Source of the DNA: Bisporella sp. PMI_857
Taxonomy: Eukaryota > Ascomycota > Leotiomycetes > Helotiales > Helotiaceae
Reading direction: 5' to 3'
Length of the DNA stretch: 64,000 bases
Assembly: GCA_021307315.1 (NCBI GenBank)
Contig: JAJSPD010000006.1
Coordinates: 930,001-994,000, forward strand
Of the stretch, positions 24,263-36,023 are shown piece by piece; position 1 is the first letter of the stretch; every line of letters starts with the position of its first letter. The notes below the pieces were generated by a model. That model made no database searches and was not told the origin of the DNA. It was given only the letters and a program-made list of their open reading frames with translations. Position numbers and translations under genes: made by a program.

Positions 24263-25387
24263 ATGATGGCGGCCTCTGACAAAGTTGAAAAAACGACCAT
24301 TACCATCAGAGGTAAGAAATATGCCTTAGACTCGGCTCCACAGGCTTTAGGGGAGGATGAGGAAGGCACCTTCAAGACAAGAATAGAACGCCTGCTTCGT
24401 CAATCACCTCATCCCGCTTCTCCAGTAAAGCAAGGACGATTAACTTTGGGGGTCTGGATTGAAGCTCTCAGCCCCTCAGCCATCATGGGAAATATCCAGA
24501 AGAGCCTACGTCGGCTTCGACACCTCTCCCAAGTAGCCCAGCCCAAGATCGATCAACCAGGCGACTCATTGCAAGCGAGGATATCCAGTGCAAAGCCGGT
24601 AAATATGCTTCTTTGCTGCTCTAGCACGGCAAAGCTGGTTGAATAAAAAACGTCTCACAACATACAGGTCAGACCTCGTGCTCCTACGCCTCCTGATCTA
24701 TTTGGACGAGCGAGCAATAACCCCATGGTTCTCACCCATCCTGGTGAAGATTATGTGAACTGGGCAGAAAAGGTTCCGAATAGAGATGCCTCTACTTCCC
24801 AGGTTCAACAGTGGATCAAAGAGTGGTACACTTACCATGATTCAATACTTGAAGATCCCGAAGTATCCAGTGCTAATCCTCTAGCAGGTTCTCCCTCGAC
24901 CAGACTTTCGCGTTTGATATTGGCGTAGATCGGTAAGTCAACACCATTCCCTTTGTTTGCTTAAACATCTACCCCTCAGATCACCTTCTGATAAGCGAAA
25001 TTCTAGGTTCACTATTCACGTCCCATTGGGTGGCGAGCGTCTCCATGGCCTCTTTCCAAGCGAGATCATGCAACTTCTTGTTATTCTTAACCGCAAGTTA
25101 TACGAGAACATACAGGAGAAAAAGGGCGGCATGTTTCCAGACTCAACTATGAATAGCCTTGCCAACGACATTTCATGGGCTCTGGCAGAATATGTGAGGA
25201 AGTACCCAAGAAGGCTAAAGAGGAGAAGCAGATAGCGGAGGAGAGACAAGAAGCATTACGGATGGGGCGTATACTTGATGTGGAGGCTGCATGGTTGAGA
25301 TATTCAACGCTTTTGGGAGACAACGCCGAGTCAGTGGCCAACACATCAGTAGAAGGAGGTGAGAACTCGGGTTTGGGAGACGCTTAA
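24263..25387 (+). CDS. Unrecognised protein, interrupted by frameshifts
   Basis: I do not recognise this gene, but its splice structure supports it. It starts at the ATG at 24263 (MMAASDKVEKTTITIRGKKY). Exon 1 ends at about 24598 at a GTAAAT donor; the acceptor ACATACAG at about 24667 continues in frame with VRPRAPTPPDLFGRASN and GEDYVNWAEKVPN. Near 24890 reading shifts to the frame giving DQTFAFDIGVD, which splices through a GTAAGT...CCTCAG intron (about 24932-24979) to SPSDKRNSRFTIHVPLGGE and a helical region (LVILNRKLYENIQEKKGG). Near 25200 a second shift leads to KAKEEKQIAEERQEALRMG and the end at 25387. The total is about 350 residues, likely soluble, with a charged C-terminal helix. Confidence 0.5.
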
Positions 25388-27212
25388 AGGAATATCCGAT
25401 CAATTGGAGCTGAGAAGAAAATACCCAGGCTATTTGGAATTGCAAAGGCTGTAATATGAGCGCATAGGAATGCGGAGACAATGAACGTGCTGTCAAACTT
25501 AAACAAGACTCACCGTCGATTACATGAAATTAGGGCGCAACCTAGGTACATCTAGGGATATAAATGTGGGCATAAACAATTACGCAATTAAAATAGTACT
25601 TCTTGCGATGGGCCAGGTCCTGAAATGTCTATAAATCAGCGTAGAGGACTACACCGTCGGTCTTTTGAGACTGTCATGATATCGAAATAATGGGTTCGTC
25701 ATAAATTGGCAAGGGAGCCCATCTAACAACACTGAAGCACTTTCCACGGAAACTTAATTCTCTTCCACCAAGGCTTCACCTGACTGTACCGCTCCACATT
25801 GCCTTGCTCTTCGTGGATCGCTTCATGATAGTCCAAATTCTTCTCCCCAGCATGCCCATGATGCTCAGTATCGTCCTTTAGGGCCTCAGCATAGTCTAGT
25901 ACGCCTGCTTCTACTCTTCCCTCCATCCCAGATCCCTCATTTCGATTGTCTTGTGGATCCTTTCATTCTCTTCTTCGTATGGCTTCAGGGTACTCAACAC
26001 CTTTCGTTCCTGTTCCCTAATTATCAATTGGTTCCACTATAGGTGCATGTCACCAAGAAAGTGGAGATTTCGACTGTTGAATGCGAGGTCCTGGTCTAAT
26101 ATTATCCAAGGTAATATAAAATCTGGCCCGCGAAATCCAAAGGACCCTCATCCTCAGCCCTAGACGGAGGCGGTGTTGCAGGCTGAATTTCTGGGGCTAC
26201 TAAAGCAATTTCCAGTGAGAAGGCATCTGAAGCTCTCGTATGAACTCCGTGGCTATCCTCGCACATGTTGGATCAAATTATTCAAATCGTATGTATTCCA
26301 TGTTGAGATGAATATACAATGACGGAAATTATTAATATTAGTAGAATGAAACTGGAAGGCAACTTATATGTCTTAATTTATGCCTATAAGTTGTGGCTTC
26401 ACATGCAACCGCACATAATCTTGTTAGGAATATTGCTTTCGCCGTGTACATCTATCGAGAAATATGCTCCTTCAGACTCGTTGCAAGAGCAGCTTTGTCT
26501 CAAACAACTTTCGGAATTGGGTGAAAGCTCGTATATCCACAGAGGTCTAAGTACTAAGCATCAACGAGTGATCCTAGGAATAATGTTTCAGTAACTTCAA
26601 TACTGCTTAACATACATACCAAATCACTCAACAGAAGGAGTTTTTGATTTTTTCCGTTTGTATACTGACTTTCACAGGAAACTTTAAACTGCAAAATATA
26701 TCACATCAGGACGGCTGAATTTTGAATAAGTTTCGGTTCTATTTATTTCTTAGGCTTTCAGGCTAGCATTTCAGATAAAAAATTTCGAGTATGTGCTACC
26801 CAAACACACCCAAGCACGAAGGCGGCGCTGTATGAGGTAGAATTCAAACCCCATATCTCCAACGCAAATTAAACTGGTACCATCTCTGCTGTGCCCATAC
26901 CATGACTAGATCCACTATTTTATATGAGAAAGCAGGCCTCCTTTTTTAACGAGGCCACTTGCAGGAGCGCCAAGCAGCCAGCCACTGTCTCATCTACTAC
27001 TTAACAAAATCTCCCGTGCCTAAGATGTTGACGCAATATTGAGTCTCAGAGGAATATCGCAGGATCAATGTTCATCTAGGCATCATCGTTATGAGGAGAC
27101 ATAATATGACAACAGGTATCACATGAGATCGACGTAATCCTCAGGCAGAGATACGACCGCGTCGAATTCCTTGTCGCGCAATCACGCAAATAAGTTTATT
27201 GACAGAGCAACA
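25388..27212. other. Intergenic, AT-rich; one doubtful small frame
   Basis: A 67-codon minus frame with an ATG at 25926 (MEGRVEAGVLDYAEALKDD, very hydrophilic) might be a remnant or a small gene; nothing else supports it. The rest, especially 26280-26800, is AT-rich with no coding signal. Confidence 0.35.
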
Positions 27213-28540
27213 ATGCACCGTCTCCCCAATCCAACTTTCAAGACCAATTTCGTTTCGGGCGCAATCGTCGACAAAGACACCCGTATGATGGAGCAAATGA
27301 GTGACTCCCACTCAAGCCAAGCACGAGCACCCGCTTTGCCCCTCGTCCTAGATGGCGCGGGGGAGCGCTCCACTGAGGGTGCTGAAAGCGATGGCCTGGA
27401 CGAGGGTGATGATCTAGATGATATGATTGAGGCAATGAATGGCGACCCAAACGAAGAAGAAGAGCACGAGGGCGAAGAAGACGAGGAGGAAGCTGGAAAT
27501 GAGGAAGGTGCGTTTGAAGAGTTCCTTTAGCACATCACGAACAGCACAGGACCTACAGCCATATCATTTTTATCAATTTTCGGAATGCCTCCCCCTGGGC
27601 TTCTGAACAGGATCCTGCAAGGAGATCAGATACCTCCAAGGTTGCTAGAAATCATTCGCGGGACGGGAAGAAGAAATGCTGAACCACCACCTCCCTCCCC
27701 ACCTACCCTCCCGGCCTCCTCCTCTACCTCAGATCCGCCTTTACGCATCATACCACGTCCTATGCTACCTACAAGTCGCATTCCGAATCCAAATGCGCCA
27801 GAAGACTACAGATTCTGGCGACGAGTATTCAATCTTGGACTGACTGACACCTTTCCTCTGCAGTGCCCATGGACATAGACCCTCCCTTCGATCCAGCGGC
27901 TTTAGGACTAAAAGAAATTGGAAATTTAGCAAGCTGGACTGTCAGCACCTGCAAACCTGGTTGTGGTGTGGAGGCGCTGAGGGATGACGATCCTCAATTG
28001 TTCTGGCAGTATGATACATTGTGGACAGCCTCCAAAGAACAAAGTTAATGTGTTGGACGCAGATCAGACGGCCCTCAACCTCATCACCTCAATATTCATT
28101 TCTCTCGCTTAGTATCTATCCTCTCGATTCGTATATTCCTAGACTTCGAGCAGGACGAATCATATACTCCAACACGAATTACTCTGCTAGCAGGAACCGG
28201 CTACCATGACCTCCTCCCCTTCGCTCAGCTCGATTTTCAACAGCCTAAAGGCTGGATCGACGTACCCTTAGAACATGTTGGTGGGGGAGAAGATGGCAAG
28301 ATATTGAAAACATTTTTAGTTCAGGTCAAAATTACTGAGAACCACCAGAATGGAAAAGATACGCATGTGAGAGGCCTAAAAGTTTACGCTAGGGATGAAA
28401 GACTCGGCCGTGGAGCATATCCGTTACTGAATGGCTCGGAGAGCAAGCTAGAGAACGAATCACACACGAAGAGAGAGGCTGGCGTGGATAGAAGATGGCT
28501 TTTAGAGCCTGACTGGATGGGGGATGCAGAGTTAAGATGA
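27213..28540 (+). CDS. DOC1: Anaphase-promoting complex subunit 10 (Doc1)
   Basis: Doc1/APC10 is the small APC/C subunit that, with the coactivator, forms the receptor for substrate degrons and promotes processive ubiquitination. The DOC domain is clear: GLKEIGNLASWTVSTCKPG, GVEALRDDDPQLFWQ, then across a 54-bp intron (28009-28062) SDGPQPHHLNIHFS, DFEQDESYTPTRITLLAGTG, LVQVKITENHQNGKDTHVRG and LKVYARD. The protein ends at 28540 (EPDWMGDAELR). The N-terminal part is less sure. An acidic region (ATG at 27213; DLDDMIEAMNGD, NEEEEHEGEEDEEE) can splice from a GTGCGT donor at 27508 to the CTGCAG acceptor at 27863 in the correct phase, as acidic N-termini are usual in fungal Doc1. The 356-bp intron so defined contains an open proline-rich frame (27585-27878). 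Alternatively translation starts at the ATG at 27869 (MDIDPPFDP). The core is intact. Confidence 0.9.
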
Positions 28541-28961
28541 AATTATCCGGATTATATGGTGTTTGGCGTCAAGATACCCAAGTCGAGAATGAATCAGCAT
28601 TGCAACTCTATTGCCAGCTTTCATCATGAGGAAATGTGGGATTTAGTGAAATACTTGGACAACTCAAACACCATGTTAACCTGCGTAGTTAACGAGCAGG
28701 CAAGGCAAGGTGTGTGGCTTGTTTGCCCCCAAAAATAACAGGCCACGATCGAGAGGATTATCTGTCTACAGCCTTGTGCGGAAGTAGCCCGCCATAAACA
28801 AACTTGGTCCTATCCTATGATCAGGAACGGATGGCTGATACTTATCTATACAGTGCTAAGTCCGAGAGGATTTTCTAGACAGTATAAACGGCTTGTTTTG
28901 AGACCAGGCGGACCAAAAGTTCCACTTGCCGCCAGGGCGCTCATTCGATCTCCAATAAGAC
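28541..28961. other. Short intergenic stretch
   Basis: Follows the Doc1 stop. Two 60-codon frames show no motif. The last 35 bases resemble the end of the tandem repeat unit that follows, so the repeat may begin with a partial copy here. Confidence 0.4.
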
Positions 28962-29341
28962 CTTTGTCACACCTCAAAATGAGTCGAATTTGCGGCTGAG
29001 CAGCGCCTCAAAACCTCATTGACGCCAAGGTAGGTTCCTTTTCCGTTCTTTAGTTTTGTGGTCGTCTTGTTCAATCGTCAGTAAGGACTTTGCCGAAGGG
29101 TAAAGTAGGTCAAATTTGGTCGCTAAGTAGCACTTCAACACCACCCCAAAACCAAAGTAGGTCTCTTTTTTAATCTATAGTTTCGTGAGCGTCTCATTTA
29201 ATCACCAATAAGAACTTTGTCATAGTCAAAGTAAGTCAAATTTGCCGCTGAGCAGCGCTTTAAGACCCTATCATATCCGAAGTAGGTTCTTCCTCTCTAT
29301 TCTATAGATCCTTCATTTAACTTCTTATTTCTAACCATTTC
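28962..29341 (+). repeat. Tandem direct repeat, about three 126-127 bp units
   Basis: Units begin with CTTTG at 28962, 29088 and 29215 (spacings 126 and 127). Shared blocks include a GAGCAGCGC/AAGTAGCAC core about 40 bp in, an AAGGTAGG/AAAGTAGG/GAAGTAGG block near the middle, and ATCACCAATAAGA-like ends. The third unit decays towards 29341. The copies are diverged, so the array is not recent. It ends about 60 bp before the start of the next gene and probably lies in its promoter or leader. Confidence 0.85.
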
Positions 29342-29400
29342 GTCTGATACCATATAACAATTTGGCACAACGTCTAAATTTGAGAACTCTACATTCCATC

Positions 29401-30461
29401 ATGTTTCTCATCCCATTCTTCTTCCTAATCTCTACCGCTCTCGCTTTCACGCACTTTAACCCGAACTGCACCACTCCAAATACTGTGGTCAACTTTGTGT
29501 CAACCCCTAACTCCCGTGGAACACTCAATATACTCTGGAGTTGCTTATTTACCATTATTGCATGCACTTGGTCCATTCAGCATCTCAATATCCCAGAATC
29601 ACCTATAGAACCGCCTGCAGGGGCCAATTCTTGGATCCGCGCTTGGTACAGCTTCAAGAATGTATGGAAGAAATTTCAGACGAGCCTCAAGTGGATGCTT
29701 TTCACTATTTCGGAGGCAGAAATACGCGACAAGAATAAATCCAGCGTCTTTGTTAAAGCATTAGCTGTCATACAAATAATTTTGGTATCTGCAGAAGTCA
29801 TTGTCCGACACAGCAGGGGTCTATCAGTATCGCAGCTTGAGATTGTCGTGTGCGCTTTCTCACTTTGCGCTTTAGTAACATATATATTCCTCTTTCGCAA
29901 ACCTCAGGGCGTCGAAGTACCATCACGACCTATTAGAATTGACAGAGGTCATCTTAAGGCTTATGATCACCCGAGGGTAGAAGATTGGTATCCCCTTCGA
30001 AATTACTTCATCCCTGGCAAGATGCTCGAGATGTGAAAATAAACATCGTGAGCAACGATGCTATTGAGAGGGAAGAGGGGTGGAATTACCATATGTATTC
30101 ACTGGGAATGGCCTTGGGTGGGGTCATGTTTGGCGCCGTGCATCTTGTGGGATGGAACTTTGCCTTTCCTACTCAAATTGAGCAGAAACTATGGCAGATT
30201 TCTAGCCTACTGGCGACATTTACGGCGCTGGTTGGACTTCTTCCATATGTTTTGATCTCTAAGCTTGATGATGTTGTAGACTGGTTATGGATCCGCCATC
30301 CCCGCTCTGGTCTCGTACTTCAGTGCTGGGGATTTTTCTGTCTCTTAGTGTACTCTGTAGCGCGCATTTACCTTCTGGTGGAGACGTTCAGATCTTTAGG
30401 CTACCTTCCCCCAGATGTGTTTGTTGCCACATGGGTGTCCGATATACCATCGATCGGATAA
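29401..30461 (+). CDS. Fungal integral membrane protein of unknown function
   Basis: Predicted polytopic membrane protein of about 350 residues, of an uncharacterised family common in filamentous fungi. From the ATG at 29401 it begins with a hydrophobic signal/anchor (MFLIPFFFLISTALAF), then the hallmark GTLNILWSCLFTIIACTW and HLNIPE. Further hydrophobic segments lie at about 29760-29800, 29850-29895, 30105-30160, 30200-30250 and 30310-30370. The last block ends LGYLPPDVFVATWVSDIPSIG. The frame changes in the overlap of two frames at about 29985-30036 (one ends PGKMLEM, the other continues KINIVSNDAIEREEGWNYH). A 33-bp intron is unlikely, so a one-base indel is the simpler reading. The start has no in-frame ATG upstream. 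Confidence 0.65.
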
Positions 30462-32333
30462 GGATATTCGTGATATTCTTCTTAAAGCGGGCAGGCGGGT
30501 GGTATGGAGAAACAGGTGATGAGTCTTCTGATATGCCCATCATAATTACTGGTCTGGCTGAGGATGATCTCCGAGTGTCGAAGAGCAAGTTCAGTGTGCG
30601 AGGCGACGGATATATTGGATGGAATTTTCCGAGGCAGAATCAGTGATGACGACCATCAAGTTTTGAAAGAACGAAATCCTCATGGATCAAGCGGGGAAAG
30701 ACATGAGTACGTCCTATATAACACATACCTAGTCATATCTACGAATTTGGAACTCTGAACTGTCAATGGCTATATCATGGCATGGAAATTAATTAGCACC
30801 ATAAGGAATATGGTTGAATCTGTCTGTTTTGTGGCAACTGTTGAGACTAGTCTCCCTCGTTAGGAATACCTGGAAGATTTCTTGTATGCTCCCTATGTGA
30901 TAAGTATTTTACTTGCAGTCTTCTTATTTCGGCTATTCACAACACGGATTCAAAGCTGGCAAGCGTGGGGATATTAGCTCATAAGCTCTGGTAATTGGCC
31001 GGCATGAAGAGCATGCGTATTACGACGTGCTGCAGCAAGTACCATTGCCCATTTTGTATTCGTATTCGTGGCCAACGTACTCTTTGCAACTGCTGATCAT
31101 GATCCCGCAACTAACTGTGGAGGTTCACTTATACCATGGAATCTCTGTGAGTTGCACGACTTCTTCGTACATGTCGATGTTGGATGCTGGGATTAGAGCC
31201 CCATCACGGTGGTTAGTAACTCATCACTCTTCCCAAAGAAAACTGTATTTGTAGCCAATTGAATCACAGAACGTCGGTGCAATCTTATTGGACGCGGAGA
31301 CTTTTATGCGCAGTAGTATGCTCTCAACTATAACACTTAGATGCTGTTGAGCTGTCAAAAGGAACCCCAGATATTGATAGCATAGAAATGGTAAAGACTA
31401 GCAAGTTTCTATCATGGCCTTTCCAACAAGACCTCCGTCTATTTGTGACTTGCTCCCAAAATTTCTGTGTCCTTTCCATCGCTCACTAAAGAACATGTGT
31501 ATTTCGTTATCTCATTTATAATCACATATCCCAACAATGAACTCATTCCATAAAAGACTACCTGGAGTTATATCCAATCAAAATCGCACGGCCAAGGAAC
31601 TCAGCCTCCTTACCCAAAGTACGGGTACGGGCACTAATCAAACTGTGTAATGTTTCGTCCCAGAACCTGACGAATGAGTAGATCACCCCCTTGTCAGTGG
31701 GAGACACAGCCACAATGATCGTTTCTTGTAAATCATCCGTGCTGGGGTTATGAGATTCACGTGATTTGAACAACCTCAGATGGTGGAGATTGAAACTTTA
31801 TTTCGACTTCTGTTACAGGTTTTAAGAACCATGACTCCAATACTTCCGTAATCGATCCATTGAGTATCACAGTGTTCAAAATCGCCATTCGTGTAACGCA
31901 AAAAGATCCTAATGAAGAAATTGTCGCTCCGTATTCCTTACTCATCAGCTCGTATTACTCTCAAATGCGGGGCAGTTGCGGCGCGGGTTAGGATGGGATG
32001 ATGGGCACTGGGCAGGCATCACCAAATACCCGTAAACTGCAACCTCACAAAAGCCTTACCTCATTTCACGGCCATATCCATCATGGCCTCTCTGTCGCTT
32101 CGTATTATTCTTGCTGCATCTCATGCACACGTTTATGTCAATCTTTACGTTTATAACAGTGCCTACCCCCTCTTTGAGTTATGAGCGTAACCTTATTCTT
32201 TGATGTCGAGGCTCTACAAAGTTTGATGGCAGCTTGGCAGTTGTTGGCTTTTGTTACTTCGACATCTTGAGATACTTTAGGATACAAAAGTGGTGCTTGG
32301 TTGGAAAGAAAGCATTCGCGCCAGCGAAGGAAT
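30462..32333. other. Intergenic region with one doubtful minus-strand coding fragment
   Basis: The only frames that read like protein are on the minus strand at 31945-31558, listed separately. Elsewhere only short, motif-free frames are seen. Confidence 0.35.
31558..31945 (-). CDS. Unrecognised small coding fragment
   Basis: Two overlapping minus frames may form one product of about 125 residues: an ATG at 31945 (MSKEYGATISSLGSF) running to SPPSEVV, continued after a one-base shift near 31765 by SRESHNPSTDDLQETIIVAV, IYSFVRFWDETLHSL and a stop at 31558. No family recognised. The call rests on composition and the clean continuation, so it is weak. Confidence 0.3.
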
Positions 32334-34008
32334 ATGGTTCGATTTGGTGGGTTTGTAGCCCTTGGGCTACTGCTGCATAATGCTATTGCTATCAAGATTG
32401 ACGTTGATGACCCAAGTGAGCGTTCCCGGATCACTGCGCACTTAAGATTCGTGTATCTGATGGTGGAATAGGACTCTATGAAAGAAGCCGCTCGCATTGC
32501 AGCCGTTAAAATAATGTCTTATTACAAAGGAGATCAGCCTGGCGATGGCAACCTACCCGGACTCCTTCACAGCCTTACTATTGGCAAGTCCATTGCTACA
32601 ACAAACGTGCAAACTATACTAACGCAGCAGTAGGTGGCAAGCTGGCGCTATGTTCATGTGCATGCTAGACTACTGGAAGTTCACTGGCGATGACACCTAC
32701 AATAACACAGACAAAACAAGCCTTGTTATACCAGAAGGGGGAAAATAAGGACTACATGCCACGTTTACAGAAGGCATCGTTAGGAAACGATGACCAGTGC
32801 TTTTGGGCTCTCGCTGCGATGAATGCCGTCGAGTACAACTTTCCTGACTCCGATGATCCGGAGGAGGCGTCGTGGCTGTCGCTCGCGCAGGCTGTCTTCA
32901 ACGAACAAGTCCTGCGGTGGAACACAGAAACGTGTGGCGGAGGTATACATTGGCAGATCTATGAACGCAATGGCTACTCACTCAAGAACACCATCTCGAA
33001 TGGATGTTTCTTCCAACTTGCGGCAAGGCTGGGTCGATATTCCAAGGATCAACTATATCTTGATTGGGCAACCAAGGCGTGGGACTGGATGTGGGCTGTT
33101 AATTTGATTGATAAAAATTGGAGTGTTTATGATAACGTCGAAGCTTTAGTACTGAACTGCACGCAGCAGGAGCGCATACAATGGACGTATAATGCAGGTA
33201 CATTGATGGTCGGCGCCGCCACGATGTATAACTATACAGGAGATGTGAAGTGGCGGAACATCACGCAAGGCCTGATTGACACAACCACTTTTGCTTTTTC
33301 CCAAATGGCATCATGAAAGAGGTCTGCGAAGAGAAGGACGTATGCGATGAAGATCAAAAATCATTTAAGGCTTACCTCGCAGCCTGGATGGGAAGAACCA
33401 TGCTTATGGCTCCGTGGACTTACGACAAGATCATGCCGTTCCTAAAGTCATCAGCCGTAGCTGCCGCGAAACAGTGCTCGGGGGGGTCAGATGGAACAAC
33501 TTGTGGTATGAGATGGTACTGGAACGAGACTTGGGATGCAAATTCTGGCGTGGGACAACAGATGACAGCCATGGAAGTATTTCTAAATACGATGATCCCC
33601 TCAGTGGAACAGGAACAGACACCTCTTGTTCCTCTTACCAACTTCACCGGGGGAACCAGCAAGTCAGACCCAACGGCTGGTGACACAGGCGGAGTGGAAG
33701 ATATTAGAAGCCCATTCATCCACCGTTCGACGACAGCGGGTAGAGCAGGAGCATGGATCTTGACGGTGGTTTTATGCCTCTCCACAGTAGCAGCCGTCTG
33801 GTTTTTGAGCAGCTCGAGCTTTGAAGGCGGGGGACCTGGTCCAAAGATCAAAGAGAAGAGAAAGAGTGCCTTTGTGCTACCTGGCATAAGAAAGGGCAAG
33901 CTAATGAAAGGGAGGGGCGAGAAAACCGTAGAGACAGAGGAGCGGGAGCTTGGGAGTCAGGAGAACGGACCAGAGCTGCCAAGAAGGACCGTGATAAAGT
34001 TGAATTAA
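32334..34008 (+). CDS. GH76 family Dfg5/Dcw1-like cell-wall alpha-mannanase/transglycosidase
   Basis: Dfg5/Dcw1 proteins are membrane-anchored GH76 enzymes thought to process GPI-protein glycans during attachment to wall glucan. The ATG at 32334 starts a signal peptide (MVRFGGFVALGLLLHNAIA). After an intron at about 32416-32471 comes SMKEAARIAAVKIMSYYKGD, then PYYW, an intron (about 32589-32635) and WQAGAMFMCMLDYWKFTGDD. The catalytic core includes KDYMPRLQKASLGNDDQCFW, the second half of which is the family's conserved Asp-Asp motif. Next are WNTETCGGGIHWQIYERNGY, KNTISNGCFFQLAARLGRY and YNAGTLMVGAA. The C-terminal half has GTTCGMRWYWNETWD and a membrane segment (AWILTVVLCLSTVAAVWFL) followed by a basic tail. 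Frame changes near 32575, 32703 and 33300 (a short T run) interrupt it. Confidence 0.88.
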
Positions 34009-34543
34009 TGAGCTGTAAATTGGACAGGACTTGGTCGTCCTCTGGTTTTGGGTATAAATTCTCATGGCATTTGAGCTAGGCGTTTGGAGTCCGAAATAAA
34101 TAAAGAGCATGGGAACATGGTGGATATGGCTGTCGGCTTCTGTATGTACGCACAACATAGGACATTGAATAAGCGGTTCATCAAGTTCTAGTGCAAGCTA
34201 CAACGTCAGGTATTTGCTACTATATTGCATCGGCACATCTAAGTCCTCATGGATGTCTAAATTGGCTGAAGATTTATGCTTGATTCTCCAGTCGACGAGG
34301 CTAAGCTAGAAGAATCCTAACAGGGAAAAAGCTTCTCCAAACAAAACTTCAAGATAGATATCATTTTTTGACATTTGAATTTCTATCAACTCTCGCTTTC
34401 TCAAATGTATTATCTAGTTTGGCACATTGAGAATGGCGTCTCCTCTCACCAGTGCGTCGATGACTTTGACGGTCCATCAGGAACGGTGGGTTGCTTTTAT
34501 GCGATAATGTGCCACATGTATGATCCGCCTGTAAATTTTCTAT
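34009..34543. other. Convergent 3' region
   Basis: Lies between the ends of the GH76 gene (plus) and the acetyltransferase (minus). No gene recognised; it presumably holds both 3' UTRs. Confidence 0.4.
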
Positions 34544-35209
34544 TCATCGGCCAGCCTGGATATCCAATCGACGCCACATCCCAACATGCAAAATCCCCTC
34601 CTCTTCCCATGTTCCCATTTGGTCATCGGTCTCGAATCCTAATTTCCTCCACGCTCCTTCAACCTGCACCTGAGCGTGTACGCACACGAGCCCTTTCCAG
34701 ACCCGTTCCTCTTTTTTATCTCCGTCCTTGGGGTTGAAGAATGTCGGGTTATCATTTGCCCACGCCAACGCAGCCTCAGCCAGTACTTTCGCCAGCCCCT
34801 TTCCTCGATATTCCGGAACGACAGCTAGACGTCCAAATTTCAAGTACGGCTCTACCCCATCATGGAAAGCGGTCTTCCGATCCACGATCCACTCCGGCGG
34901 CGGCTCATCCAGCATCTCTTGCGAGAAAAAGAATGTGGAGCCTGGCACTGGATGGGCTGGTTGAGGGAAGGGAACTAGCCGGATTGTGCCGATTGGCTCG
35001 CTGGAAGAGAGCAGCACCCAGTGGCACGAACGGGCGTCGTCGGCGTCGAATTCGTTGATTGAGGGGATGTGCTGTTCTTCGACGAAGACTCGCGTCCGGA
35101 CTTCCATGGCGGAGAGGAAGGTTATTGGGATGTTCGGTGGTTGGGCGGTTGGTGGATTGGAGGGATTGTACTTTGAGAGGTCGGTGGGTGGTAGGAAGGC
35201 AGTTTCCAT
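34544..35209 (-). CDS. GNAT-family N-acetyltransferase
   Basis: Single-exon acetyl-CoA-dependent acetyltransferase of 221 residues; substrate unknown. The start is the ATG at 35209 (METAFLPPTDLSKYNPSNPP). The family signs are VRTRVFVEEQHIPSINEFDA (the N-terminal EVRxxVFxxEQ pattern of ElaA-like GNATs), the strand GTIRLVPFP, YLKFGRLAVVPEYRGKGLAK holding the acetyl-CoA pyrophosphate loop, LAEAALAWA, and GLVCVHAQVQVEGAWRKLGF near the C-terminus. The length is usual for the family. No frame break was seen, unlike most neighbours. It points away from Lhs1, with about 0.8 kb between their starts. Confidence 0.9.
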   Translation of the reverse strand: METAFLPPTDLSKYNPSNPPTAQPPNIPITFLSAMEVRTRVFVEEQHIPSINEFDADDARSCHWVLLSSSEPIGTIRLVPFPQPAHPVPGSTFFFSQEMLDEPPPEWIVDRKTAFHDGVEPYLKFGRLAVVPEYRGKGLAKVLAEAALAWANDNPTFFNPKDGDKKEERVWKGLVCVHAQVQVEGAWRKLGFETDDQMGTWEEEGILHVGMWRRLDIQAGR

Positions 35210-36023
35210 TTTGAGGGTGAGTTGGGTGTTTATTTGCTTAGTAGGAGGGTATGTGAAAGAAGAGACTGCGTGCAGTAGCCTGCTGGCTATTGTTCTTCGA
35301 TTGCCTAGGTATGGTGGGAACAGGAACTAGCAGGTAGCTTTCAATTATTAGAAGTTATGATGCTTCTGTTTCCGTAGGATGTACCACGGGGCATTAGCTG
35401 TCAAGAAAAATCTGTCAATAGGATGCAGTAGATGGTGAAAACTTAATCGAATTCGCAATAGAAATGCAAGAGAAGTTAGTGCTGCCATGACTGTTAGCAA
35501 TTTGTAAGAGATAGTGTAGCATCACATAAAATTGCTCAAGTATTCGCACATATCCTACCAGAAGCAGACGCTGACTATAGGTGTAAAGCGGCCTCTCTTT
35601 TCAAGAATCGAGCACGGCTAAGACATCAACAATGGCATTGCCGATATATACATTGGGTAGTATCGTGGTTAAAGTTGGCTGAGGTGGAGTTAAACCTTAT
35701 CGCTTATGTTATCTAAAAAGATAACATATCTTGGCGCCTGCGCCGCATGAGGCGGTGCCTGGGCTAGGCTCGAAATTATGGAAACTGAGTCTGTGGCTTC
35801 TTTGCTCGAAAACCGTGTCCTTTTTGGACGAACAAGGATATATTCACAACCACTCTGTCTATTTCCATATTTTGCACTGCCGGCGTTAAGAAAGGGACCT
35901 GTTCTTGTGGACACATTTTGAATTCGACTGGAATGGTTTAGCCAGAGTATATAAACTGTCCTTCCATCCCATCGACTTGCTTCCTCGAATTTTATAGATC
36001 TCCCTTTTTTATATTGGCGCAAC
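35210..36023. promoter_or_regulatory. Shared upstream region of the GNAT and Lhs1 genes
   Basis: An 814-bp divergent intergenic region. Minus frames here (36043-35690) lack motifs. I looked for an unfolded-protein-response element near the Lhs1 start and did not find a convincing one. Confidence 0.3.

Noticed and set aside
29988..30020. A 33-bp intron in the membrane protein gene to explain the frame change.
   Set aside because: Shorter than plausible fungal introns and without a branch point. A one-base indel is simpler.
32573..33316. Reading the GH76 frame breaks as introns.
   Set aside because: No donor/acceptor pair fits at 32703 or 33300. The conserved protein continues with a one-base change only.
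33420..33899. Minus frame of 159 codons opposite the GH76 gene.
   Set aside because: Pure antisense shadow of a well-recognised coding sequence.
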